Shown: positions 43,451-50,276 of the stretch, in pieces
Numbering within the stretch: the first letter of the stretch is position 1
Layout of the letters: each line of letters starts with the position of its first letter
Origin: Mycobacterium paraseoulense
Lineage (GTDB): Bacteria; Actinomycetota; Actinomycetes; Mycobacteriales; Mycobacteriaceae
Direction: 5' to 3'
DNA length: 64,000 nucleotides
NCBI RefSeq assembly: GCF_010731655.1
Contig: NZ_AP022619.1
Span: 4,030,001-4,094,000 of the forward strand
Translations under genes and position numbers: made by a program
The notes under the pieces: generated by a model
Seen by the model: only the letters and a program-made list of their open reading frames with translations
Databases searched by the model: none
What the model was told of the DNA's origin: nothing

Positions 43451-45250
43451 CTAGGCGTCGGGCGGCGGGCCGGCGAGTTTCCGATACCAGGCGAGGTGGT
43501 AGTTCGCCGATATCGCGTCACCGCTGGCGAGGCCTTCGGTGGCCGCCATCAACAGGCACTTGAGCAGAAGTGCCGGATTCACGGTCGGGTATTGGACCAA
43601 GAGCTGGTAGCGCGCCGTATCGAGGTGCACCCGCAAGACATCGACCTCCTGGTCGATGATCACGGCGTCCGCGGCGGCCGCATCCGCCAGCCTCTGCACG
43701 ATCCGGGGAAGCCCGTCGAAGCGGCGCGTGGTCTCGCTCAGCGCCCTGCCCAGGTCCTCGATCGCGGGCAGCTCGCGCGGTTCCACAGACGATTTCGTCG
43801 CGGCGAAGTCCGCCGAGCGGCGCAGCGAATCACCGGGGGCATAAGTCACGACGCGTACCGCGTCGCCGATCAACGCCCCGACCCTGCCGGTGCGTGGCTC
43901 GGGTTCCAACAACCGCACGCCGGCCGGAAGGGTGATGCCTGCAGGTATCCAGCCGTGGGCGAGATCGGTGACCAAGACCGTCGTACCGTCGGCGCGCTCG
44001 CCGACCGCCCAATTCAGCCGCGGCTCCTGGCGGACCACATACTCGAGCAATCGGTTCAGCCGGTCGACCTCGAAACCCGTTGCAGTGGGGCGTTTTTCGC
44101 GGGGCAGGCCGGGGGACTCCCGGGGAATCCGCGGTTCGTCGTGCCCGGCAGCGGGCTCGCCGACGAACGCGTGGTGGCGACCGGCGTCCGCCGGTTCGTC
44201 GACGACGGGCTCGGCCTCGGTGATCGCGGGGATGACCTGTGTCTCGGCAATCGAAGCCGCCGCTGCGGTGTCGGCGGGTTCCGGCTCCTGCTGGGCCTCG
44301 TCCGGTCCCGGCGCCGGCTCCGCCACGTCGACATGGTGGCGACCGGTGGCGACGGGCGCCCAATCCATCGCGGGCACGCTGTCGGCGGGCTCGTCGACGA
44401 CACGTTCGACTTCGGTGATCGCGGGGATGACCCGCGTCTCCTCGACCGCGGTCACCGCGGCATCGTCCTCCGGCGGCCACTCGGGCTCGTCCTGGCGCGG
44501 TGCCGGCTCCTGCGCCTCCACGTAGTGGCGACCGTTCGCGAGGGACTCATGACCGGCTTCCACGTCCTCGGCCGGCGCTTCGGCGACGTGCTCCACTTCA
44601 GCCAAGCTCGGGATGACCTGCGTCTCCTCCATATGCTGGATTTCCGGCACATCCGGCATTTCCGGCGCGGTCGCAGCCTCCGCCGCGATCTCCTGTGCAG
44701 GGGTTTCACGCGGCGGCGGCCCGGGCTCGTCCCCTGTCGGCATCACGGGAGGCGGCCTGTCGGCGACCCGCCAGCGCGGCTTACGCACCGTCCTGGTGGG
44801 CGCTTCGGAAGGTCGCGCGTCCGTGACAGCAGGGATGATCCGGGTCTGCTCCATGTCCGACGACGGCGGCTCGGCGAATTGCGGACGTGGATACCCGGCG
44901 TTCACCGAGTGCAGCTGGCGAATCGTCGATTCCACGCGCCGCACGGCGCGGGCACGGGCCTCATCGATGACCCGTGCTTCTTCGGCCTGGCGGGGCAGAT
45001 CTGCCAATCCCGCACGTTTGATCATCCTCAGCTGCTGGTTGGCGTTGTCGGCGATTCGTTGCAGGTCGACCTTCAGATACTCTGCGAGCGTGGCGTTTTC
45101 GGTGGTGAGCGTCGCAAGCTCGGCAGGCCAAAGCCCACCGATCACCCAGGGGGTGCAATCGATGGGAGAGCTAAAGGCCGGCATCGCCAGTGATTCCCGG
45201 GTAGCTCTCCGGAGGCGCTGACGCGCCGTCATCCGACCGAAGATCGCCAC
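43451..45250 (-). CDS. DUF5631/DUF5632 protein with repeated ExT(Q/R)xIP segments
   Basis: 599-aa protein, longer than the roughly 365-aa M. tuberculosis counterpart. An N-terminal helical domain (about 23-120, starting MPAFSSPIDCTPWVIGGLWP) is followed by an acidic, low-complexity middle (about 125-385) and a C-terminal domain (about 390-599; RLNRLLEYVVRQEPRLNWAVGERADGTTVLVTDLAHGWIPAGI). The middle holds four EQTRIIP/EETQVIP-type motifs with Thr at about 136, 210, 272 and 337, and three GRH(Y/H)-E-P-A-P segments, suggesting a duplicated repeat unit of about 65 residues. GTG 45250 is six bases after TACGCT, which suggests a leaderless start; ATG 45232 or 45184 are alternatives. Function unknown; type VII secretion-linked. 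Confidence 0.82.
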   Translation of the reverse strand: MAIFGRMTARQRLRRATRESLAMPAFSSPIDCTPWVIGGLWPAELATLTTENATLAEYLKVDLQRIADNANQQLRMIKRAGLADLPRQAEEARVIDEARARAVRRVESTIRQLHSVNAGYPRPQFAEPPSSDMEQTRIIPAVTDARPSEAPTRTVRKPRWRVADRPPPVMPTGDEPGPPPRETPAQEIAAEAATAPEMPDVPEIQHMEETQVIPSLAEVEHVAEAPAEDVEAGHESLANGRHYVEAQEPAPRQDEPEWPPEDDAAVTAVEETRVIPAITEVERVVDEPADSVPAMDWAPVATGRHHVDVAEPAPGPDEAQQEPEPADTAAAASIAETQVIPAITEAEPVVDEPADAGRHHAFVGEPAAGHDEPRIPRESPGLPREKRPTATGFEVDRLNRLLEYVVRQEPRLNWAVGERADGTTVLVTDLAHGWIPAGITLPAGVRLLEPEPRTGRVGALIGDAVRVVTYAPGDSLRRSADFAATKSSVEPRELPAIEDLGRALSETTRRFDGLPRIVQRLADAAAADAVIIDQEVDVLRVHLDTARYQLLVQYPTVNPALLLKCLLMAATEGLASGDAISANYHLAWYRKLAGPPPDA

Positions 45251-45297
45251 CGGTTAAGCGTACCGGCAGCTGACGAATCGCTTATTCGGTCAGTGAA

Positions 45298-45332
45298 TTG
45301 TGCAGCTGTGACGGCCTGGGTAGCGTGGGGAT
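45298..45332 (+). promoter_or_regulatory. Promoter of the 47-aa microgene
   Basis: TTGTGC (45298-45303), a 17-base spacer and TAGCGT (45321-45326) precede ATG 45333 by six bases, predicting transcription from the start codon. The region is shared with the divergent DUF5631/5632 gene. Confidence 0.55.
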
Positions 45333-45476
45333 ATGGCTGAATCTGCGCTGCAGCAGCAACTCGACGAAGTGCGTGCCCTGCTCGCTCGCGCACGAGAGTT
45401 GTTCGGCCCCAATCCCGTCGAGCCGCCCACCGATATCGCTCCGGATCCCCGGGCGGCCAAGACCTGGCTGCTGTAG
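45333..45476 (+). CDS. 47-aa small protein, opposite strand within the T7SS-linked cluster
   Basis: Short frame ATG 45333 to TAG 45474-45476. The product begins MAESALQQQLDEVRALLARAR, a heptad-like amphipathic helix, and continues to a proline/acidic stretch (ELFGPNPVEPPTDIAPDPRA) and the end KTWLL. It is not a shadow: the space between the DUF2694 and DUF5631/5632 genes is otherwise empty and a good promoter sits immediately upstream. The helix resembles the N-terminal coiled-coil of small partner proteins, so a role in binding a neighbour's product is possible. No family recognised. Confidence 0.65.
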   Translation: MAESALQQQLDEVRALLARARELFGPNPVEPPTDIAPDPRAAKTWLL

Positions 45477-45489
45477 GGCCCGAAACCGG

Positions 45490-45801
45490 CTACCGTGCGG
45501 TGCCGCGGCGGCGCAGTTTATGCGCAAGCAACTTCTCGATCGCCGTATCAAGATCGCGCGGAGTGGGAACCTCCGCCGAGGGGGTATGCCCGGCCGCCAG
45601 GATTTCGTCGCGAATCTCCAGCAATGCCTTGAGGCAAGAAACGTCGGCGGTCAGCAAAATGCCACGTGCCAGCGTCTCGGCGTCGGTCTCCATCGCCTCT
45701 TCGCTCAGCGCGACGCTGTGCATGTAGCCGCCGCGGCAGGAGCGGACGAGGATGTGCCCACTCGGGTGAACGGTGTCAAAAGCGGGATTCGCGTCCGTCA
45801 T
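45490..45801 (-). CDS. DUF2694 family protein
   Basis: 103-aa mycobacterial protein. The core FDTVHPSGHILVRSCRGGYMHSVALSEEAMETDAETLARGILLTADVSCLKALLEIRDEILAAG shows a short beta hairpin followed by helices, as expected for DUF2694 proteins associated with type VII secretion loci. Start ATG 45801 overlaps the stop of the preceding EspC-like gene by four bases, so the two are translationally coupled. Ends 14 bases from the opposite-strand microgene stop. The biochemical role is unknown. Confidence 0.82.
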   Translation of the reverse strand: MTDANPAFDTVHPSGHILVRSCRGGYMHSVALSEEAMETDAETLARGILLTADVSCLKALLEIRDEILAAGHTPSAEVPTPRDLDTAIEKLLAHKLRRRGTAR

Positions 45802-46115
45802 CGACCGCGGTCGGCAATGCCGCCGAGGTTGCGCGCCGACTCCTGCTCGTGCTGCTCCCACATCGCCGCCGACGCCGCGAGTTTGTCCGCCAGGTCGGCG
45901 TGGTCGGCGGCTTGTTGTTCGTAGCACTGGCGTCGGAGTTCGAGCAGTTCGCGCCCGGCGTCGCGTAGTTCACCGAAGATCGGGCCCAGCGAGTCCAGGC
46001 TTTCCTGTATCGCCTCATGCGACGACGGGACCGTACGCAAGTACTCGGAGGTTTCCTGGTGACGCGCGGCGGCTTGACGCAAGTGCGTGGGAACCACATG
46101 GATCGAATCTGCCAT
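45798..46115 (-). CDS. EspC-like type VII secretion target (DUF2580-type)
   Basis: 105-aa, almost entirely helical protein. ADSIHVVPTHLRQAAARHQETSEYLRTVPSSHEAIQESLDSLGPIFGELRDAGRELLELRRQCYEQQAADHADLADKLAASAAMWEQHEQESARNL shows the helix-turn-helix layout of WXG100-like/EspC substrates, with a late helix where a YxxxD/E-type export signal would lie (YEQQAAD near residue 67). Its length equals that of the M. tuberculosis counterpart. It overlaps the DUF2694 gene. The partner may be the DUF2694 protein or a DUF4226 protein, as these substrates are often exported as heterodimers. Confidence 0.84.
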   Translation of the reverse strand: MADSIHVVPTHLRQAAARHQETSEYLRTVPSSHEAIQESLDSLGPIFGELRDAGRELLELRRQCYEQQAADHADLADKLAASAAMWEQHEQESARNLGGIADRGR

Positions 46116-46165
46116 CCGCTGTCTCCTGTTCACGGTTGCCGGCCAGACCGGCGTGATCACTATTG

Positions 46166-47521
46166 TCAGGTGGTCGACGAACTCGCCGGCCGTGTGGGTG
46201 TCGGTGTGTCGGGCTTCGCCGGCGCGGTCACGGCCGACGCCGGTGGATGCTCCCAGCCTAGAAAGGCCGGCCCGCTCACGGTGGCGATGTCTTGAATTCG
46301 GCCATCGAGAAGGGCCTTGCCCGGGCCGAGGGCAAGTGCGTGCCGGTCGACGAACATCCCGATGTCCGCCGGAGCCACGCGCGACGCGTCGATCGGTTCG
46401 GTGACCGCCGTGCCCGGCGGCGGAATCGTTATTCCCTGCTGTTGAAAGGCATCTGATATAGCCACCCCACCAACCGCGGCTTTGATCGCCGCCGCTAACT
46501 GGGGGCTGGCCGCGGTCACCGTCTCACCGTCGGGCAAGGTCACGGTGGTGGGACCGGCCGGTGCCGGCTCGTCCCCATCCGCCGGCACGTCAATGGGGGC
46601 GTCACCGTCTTGTGCGCCTGATTCATCTGATGAAGCGTCGGCCTCCGGATCCGGGTCTTGCCCGGACTCCAGCGGGCCGCCGTCGTCGAGGCCGGGCAGG
46701 GATTCGCCGCCCTGCGGGGCGGGAAGCGGGAACCCGCCCGGCGTGGCGCCGAGACTCGGCAGTCCCGGGCCGAGGCTGGGCAGTTGCGGCAACATCGCAG
46801 GCATGGGCGCCGCCGGGGCGGTCACGCCGTCCGGCACACCCATTCCGTCATCGGGTGCTGGGCCCGGATCGTCGGCCAGCAATGAATCCAGCAGCGGATC
46901 CCACTCGGCATCATCCGCCGACGGCTGGGTTTCGGTATCGGCGCCGGAGGCCCGGCCCGGCGGGCGCTCGTCGGGGCCGTTCGGCTGGGTCTTCGATGCG
47001 TCGTAGAGCGATGTCCATGCGGCCATCAGAGCTGATTTCGACGTGTCGTCCAGGCTGGCGCTGAGGACCACCGCGCGAATGTCTCGGAGTTTGCCGATCA
47101 GAAAGCGCTGGAAGTCTCGCGCTCCGGCCGGGGTGTCCAGATCCGATCGCGTCCGTACCGCGGCTTCGGTGTCGTGCTGCAACTTGGCCAGCGCCTGGCC
47201 GCCATCGACGGCGTTCAGGTGGGCATTCAAGATGGCGGTAATCACCTGCATGTCGAGCTGGGAGCTCGACGAATTCTGGTGTGCCAAAGCGGCTTCGGCG
47301 CGCGCGATGGCTTCCGCCGCTTCACCCTTCTCCCCACCCGGGGGCGTCGCGTGTTGCTGACGGATCTTGCCCACGATCGCCTGAAGCTGTTCGGGGCGCG
47401 TCGTCGGGGCGATCACGGCGGCCAGCTCACCGGGCGATAGGCCCGCCTGCCACGCGTTCGGGTCACCGGTGCGATCTCGCGCATATTGCACCGCGGCAAG
47501 CAGCTCCTCGTACGCCGACAT
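46166..47521 (-). CDS. DUF4226 protein with long acidic-proline linker
   Basis: 451-aa protein. The N-terminal domain (about 1-180) includes the DUF4226-type helix pair (QNSSSSQLDMQVITAILNAHLNAVDGGQALAKLQHDTEAAVRTRSDLDTPAGARDFQRFLIGKLRDIRAVV) that is shared with the next upstream gene ([24 protein letters not shown]). A disordered acidic/proline linker (about 185-335) connects to a C-terminal domain (about 335-430: TTVTLPDGETVTAASPQLAAAIKAAVGGVAISDAFQQQGI). No signal peptide, so export, if any, would be through type VII secretion. Function unknown; paralogous to the 120-aa neighbour in its shared helix pair. Confidence 0.82.
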   Translation of the reverse strand: MSAYEELLAAVQYARDRTGDPNAWQAGLSPGELAAVIAPTTRPEQLQAIVGKIRQQHATPPGGEKGEAAEAIARAEAALAHQNSSSSQLDMQVITAILNAHLNAVDGGQALAKLQHDTEAAVRTRSDLDTPAGARDFQRFLIGKLRDIRAVVLSASLDDTSKSALMAAWTSLYDASKTQPNGPDERPPGRASGADTETQPSADDAEWDPLLDSLLADDPGPAPDDGMGVPDGVTAPAAPMPAMLPQLPSLGPGLPSLGATPGGFPLPAPQGGESLPGLDDGGPLESGQDPDPEADASSDESGAQDGDAPIDVPADGDEPAPAGPTTVTLPDGETVTAASPQLAAAIKAAVGGVAISDAFQQQGITIPPPGTAVTEPIDASRVAPADIGMFVDRHALALGPGKALLDGRIQDIATVSGPAFLGWEHPPASAVTAPAKPDTPTPTRPASSSTT

Positions 47522-47663
47522 CTAGGCGACCGGCGCTGCATGCACCGCACGTGTTTGCGGGATGCGTTGCGGCCCCTCCATGTCCGGCGACAGTACCCAG
47601 ACATCTGGCTGCCGACAATTCACTGCGCAGGGCGACTGTGGATGACACTGCGACCGCGCCGTG

Positions 47664-48026
47664 CTAGCCGTTCTCGGGGGCGTACTGGTCCCGAAGACCG
47701 TCCAGGACAACCTTTTTCGCTTGACTGAGTTCGCGTGCATGTTCGACGACCGCTGCGATCTCGCGCTGTTTGGCCAGCAGGAATCTTTGAAACTCCCGCG
47801 CGCCCATGGGCGTATCGACGGCGAGGCCCGCTTGGTGCGAGGTGGCGTGGTCGATCTGCTCGGCGATGGCATCCAGCCGCCGGGCACCCTCCCGCATCGC
47901 GGCATGAGCGCTGGTGAGCACCTCCGCCAGCACGCGGTCGGCGTCGGCGGCCGTGCCATGCCGGCCGGCCAACGCCGACTGCCGCGCCTGCATGGCGGCT
48001 ACCGAAGGTCCGGCTTGTTCGGTCAT
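47664..48026 (-). CDS. DUF4226 family protein (120 aa)
   Basis: 120-aa helical protein. [90 protein letters not shown] is the DUF4226 helical core; the [20 protein letters not shown] segment is nearly repeated in the larger DUF4226 protein encoded next. ATG 48026 is used (AGGGTGA upstream) and gives the same length as the M. tuberculosis homologue. It begins 16 bases after the NlpC/P60 stop, so it is probably in the same operon. A WXG100-like secreted or chaperone role is inference. Confidence 0.84.
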   Translation of the reverse strand: MTEQAGPSVAAMQARQSALAGRHGTAADADRVLAEVLTSAHAAMREGARRLDAIAEQIDHATSHQAGLAVDTPMGAREFQRFLLAKQREIAAVVEHARELSQAKKVVLDGLRDQYAPENG

Positions 48027-48042
48027 CGGTTCACCCTGTTCG

Positions 48043-48858
48043 TCATAGCGGTCGGCGGATAGCGACGTTGGCGCCCAGCCGGCTGATCCGAACCGAAGCA
48101 CCCGAATACGGCGCTTCGATCACCAGGTTGTTGCCGATGGCCAGCTGAACGTGCCCGGGGTGGGGGAAGACGAGATCACCGGGACGGACTTGCGAACGAG
48201 GCACCGGGATCCCGTCGTTGATCTGCTGATAGGTGGTGCGGTCCAACCGAATTCCGGCTTGCGCGTAGCTCCACTGGACCAGGCCCGAACAGTCGAACTC
48301 GTCGGGCCCCGTCGCACCCCACACGTAGGGCCGACCCAGGCGTGACAACGCGGCGCGCACCGCGGCTGCGGCTCGCCCGGTCAGCCCCGATCCGGCGACG
48401 CGGTGGCGCAGGAGTTGGTAGCGCAGTGCCCGCAGTTCCGCGAGGTGTCGTCGGGACCGTAATCGGGCCGACAAGACGTGCGCGCGTTGTGTCCGAAGTC
48501 GCGCCGCGCGGCGGCGCATCGCCTCGCGCTGCGCCATCGGTGTCGTCGGGACCACAGCGTCGGCGCGGGCCTCTTCGAGGACGGTCCGGGTCAAATCGCG
48601 GGCCTGGTCCCGATCCCGCTGGGCTCCGGCGATGACGTTTGCCGCCGCGGCGTCCGTCGCAGCGGCGGCCGCGAGGCGTTGCCGACTGTGATCCGCGGCG
48701 AGCCGATAGCCACCGTGTCCCAATCCGTCGCTCAGCTCCGCGGCCGGACGCAAGAGGTCGCGGTAATGCCCGATGCCGGCATCCAACGACGGGGCCCGAG
48801 TACTACCGACGAACATGTCGTGAGCACGGCTCAATGCCGCGATCTCGCTTCCGTTCAC
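48043..48858 (-). CDS. NlpC/P60 peptidoglycan hydrolase-like protein
   Basis: 271-aa protein. The N-terminal two thirds (1-150) are helical, with a long charged coiled-coil region ([39 protein letters not shown]). The C-terminal NlpC/P60 domain has [32 protein letters not shown] (Cys nucleophile about residue 193), [32 protein letters not shown] (catalytic His) and a third polar residue after it. The domain cleaves D-Glu/mDAP bonds in RipA relatives. There is no signal peptide, so export may depend on type VII secretion. The GTG start overlaps the XRE stop (GTGA). Confidence 0.9.
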   Translation of the reverse strand: MNGSEIAALSRAHDMFVGSTRAPSLDAGIGHYRDLLRPAAELSDGLGHGGYRLAADHSRQRLAAAAATDAAAANVIAGAQRDRDQARDLTRTVLEEARADAVVPTTPMAQREAMRRRAARLRTQRAHVLSARLRSRRHLAELRALRYQLLRHRVAGSGLTGRAAAAVRAALSRLGRPYVWGATGPDEFDCSGLVQWSYAQAGIRLDRTTYQQINDGIPVPRSQVRPGDLVFPHPGHVQLAIGNNLVIEAPYSGASVRISRLGANVAIRRPL

Positions 48859-49625
48859 TGCGCCTCCTCGCCTTGGCGGCCTTCGGCTTCGACGGCATCG
48901 GTGAAGGCGCGCACGCGGGGGAGTGCCCCGGGCGGGATAACCCCCCGGTTGCGAATGTCCCAGATCTCCTCGACGTCGACCCCGACCAGGGCTGCGATGA
49001 TCGTTTCCGGCAGTGACGAGCGCGCGCAGGCCCTGTCGAAGCGTGCGCTCAAGCTGGTAGGCATCCGCTTGAGCAGGGCCGTGCGGGTGGCCTCGAGGGC
49101 TTGGAGGTGCTCCATCAGGCGGTCGGTGGAGTCCGCGCCGGCATTCACCGCGACCCGCCAGGAACCGGCGGCGAGCATCTCGGCCTTCACGCACTGAGCG
49201 ATCACAGACAGAATATACGTCTCATATTCGTTTGATGTTGTCGCAGGCAACCGATCGATGACGGACTTGAGCGCTTCGAGCTGAGCTTCGGCGTAACCTT
49301 CCAGCACTTCGGTGTCAGTGTGCCGGTCCACGATCACGGGCCCGGTGCGCCTGGCGGGCACGGCGGCGGGCGGCTGCGCGGCCATCAGCCGGGCCAGTTC
49401 GGCATCCGGATCGGCGGCCACCAACAGCCGGGAATAGGTGCCCGGGGGGAGGCCAAGTCCGTTCTCAACCTTCTGAACTGTGCTTTTGTGTGGCTTACGG
49501 GCGCCGCGCTCCAGGAAGCTCAGCCCCATGATGCTGACACCGGTCGCGGCGGCAAGGTCGGCCAGTGACCAGTCGCGCGACTCTCGTAAAGCGCGGATCG
49601 CCGCGCCGGCCGATTCACGGCTCAC
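48855..49625 (-). CDS. XRE-family regulator
   Basis: 256-aa protein with an N-terminal Cro/C1-type helix-turn-helix (GAAIRALRESRDWSLADLAAATGVSIMGLSFLERGARKPHKSTVQKVENGLGLPPGTY, about 6-63) and a C-terminal helical domain (about 90-250) with IWDIRNRGVIPPGALPRVRAF near the end. It corresponds by position to the regulator next to whiB5 in M. tuberculosis. GTG start 49625. It leads the minus-strand cluster and is divergent from the WhiB gene across a palindrome-rich region, so it probably regulates both. Confidence 0.9.
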   Translation of the reverse strand: MSRESAGAAIRALRESRDWSLADLAAATGVSIMGLSFLERGARKPHKSTVQKVENGLGLPPGTYSRLLVAADPDAELARLMAAQPPAAVPARRTGPVIVDRHTDTEVLEGYAEAQLEALKSVIDRLPATTSNEYETYILSVIAQCVKAEMLAAGSWRVAVNAGADSTDRLMEHLQALEATRTALLKRMPTSLSARFDRACARSSLPETIIAALVGVDVEEIWDIRNRGVIPPGALPRVRAFTDAVEAEGRQGEEAQ

Positions 49626-49633
49626 CGCACGCT

Positions 49634-49730
49634 CCGGCCATAGGCCGGATAGTACACAGCGCAGGCCGTATCGCTCCGTATATACGTTTTTGTCACGTTT
49701 CTCTTGCGCGCCGCCCGTCTATCTGTATAC
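49634..49730. promoter_or_regulatory. XRE/WhiB divergent control region with palindromes
   Basis: The 143-base gap holds CCGGCC-ATA-GGCCGG (49634-49648), the perfect palindrome CGTATATACG (49677-49686) and GTATAC (49725-49730), with two ACGTTT words near 49696 and 49741. The spacing suggests repeated binding of a dimeric regulator, most likely the XRE protein. Confidence 0.55.
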
Positions 49731-49768
49731 GCTTCTATCTACGTTTCGCGCTCGACAAGGAGACCGAC

Positions 49769-50185
49769 ATGGGACACCCCTGCGCTGCCAACCCGGAACT
49801 TTGGTTCGGCTACCCCGACGACGACGGTGGTGATGGCGCGGCCAAGGCCCGTGCGTACGAACGGTCGGCCGTCGAGGCGCGCATCCAGTGCCTGCGCCGC
49901 TGCCCGCTGGCGCAGCAGCGCCGCTGCGCCCAGCACGCCATTGCACACCGCGAGGAGTACGGCGTCTGGGCGGGGGTGAAGCTCCCCGGTGGCCAGTACC
50001 GCAAGCGCGAACAGCTTGCCCAGGCTCATGAGGTTCTGCGGCGCATCGCGTCCGGCGAGATCAATGCGCGCCAGCTGCCGGAGAATGCGGCCCTGCTCGC
50101 CAACCACGAACACGAGACCGTTCCGGTGGCCGCGGTGGTGCTGCACCTGCCGCTCGCCCAGGTCGGGCCGCGCTCGGCCGCCTGA
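49769..50185 (+). CDS. whiB5: WhiB-family Fe-S regulator (WhiB5-like)
   Basis: 138-aa WhiB-like protein, expected to bind a [4Fe-4S] cluster and sigma-A and so sense redox or NO. Cysteines are at residue 5 (HPCAANPELWFGYP), then QCLRRCPLAQQRRCAQHA. The central pair is C-x3-C and the last spacing C-x7-C, instead of the usual C-x2-C-x5-C; a CxxxC pair is what is reported for WhiB5. YGVWAGVKLPGGQYRKREQL holds the G(V/I)W turn and basic DNA-binding tail. ATG 49769 follows AAGGAGA. Position next to the XRE regulator also matches WhiB5. Confidence 0.88.
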   Translation: MGHPCAANPELWFGYPDDDGGDGAAKARAYERSAVEARIQCLRRCPLAQQRRCAQHAIAHREEYGVWAGVKLPGGQYRKREQLAQAHEVLRRIASGEINARQLPENAALLANHEHETVPVAAVVLHLPLAQVGPRSAA

Positions 50186-50276
50186 CGTTTCCGTCCGGCA
50201 TTCGAATCGTTTGCTGGCGTAGTCAACGGGGTAGTCGGGCGGCACGACCGTGTCTGTCGACCCGAAGGCGGGATCC

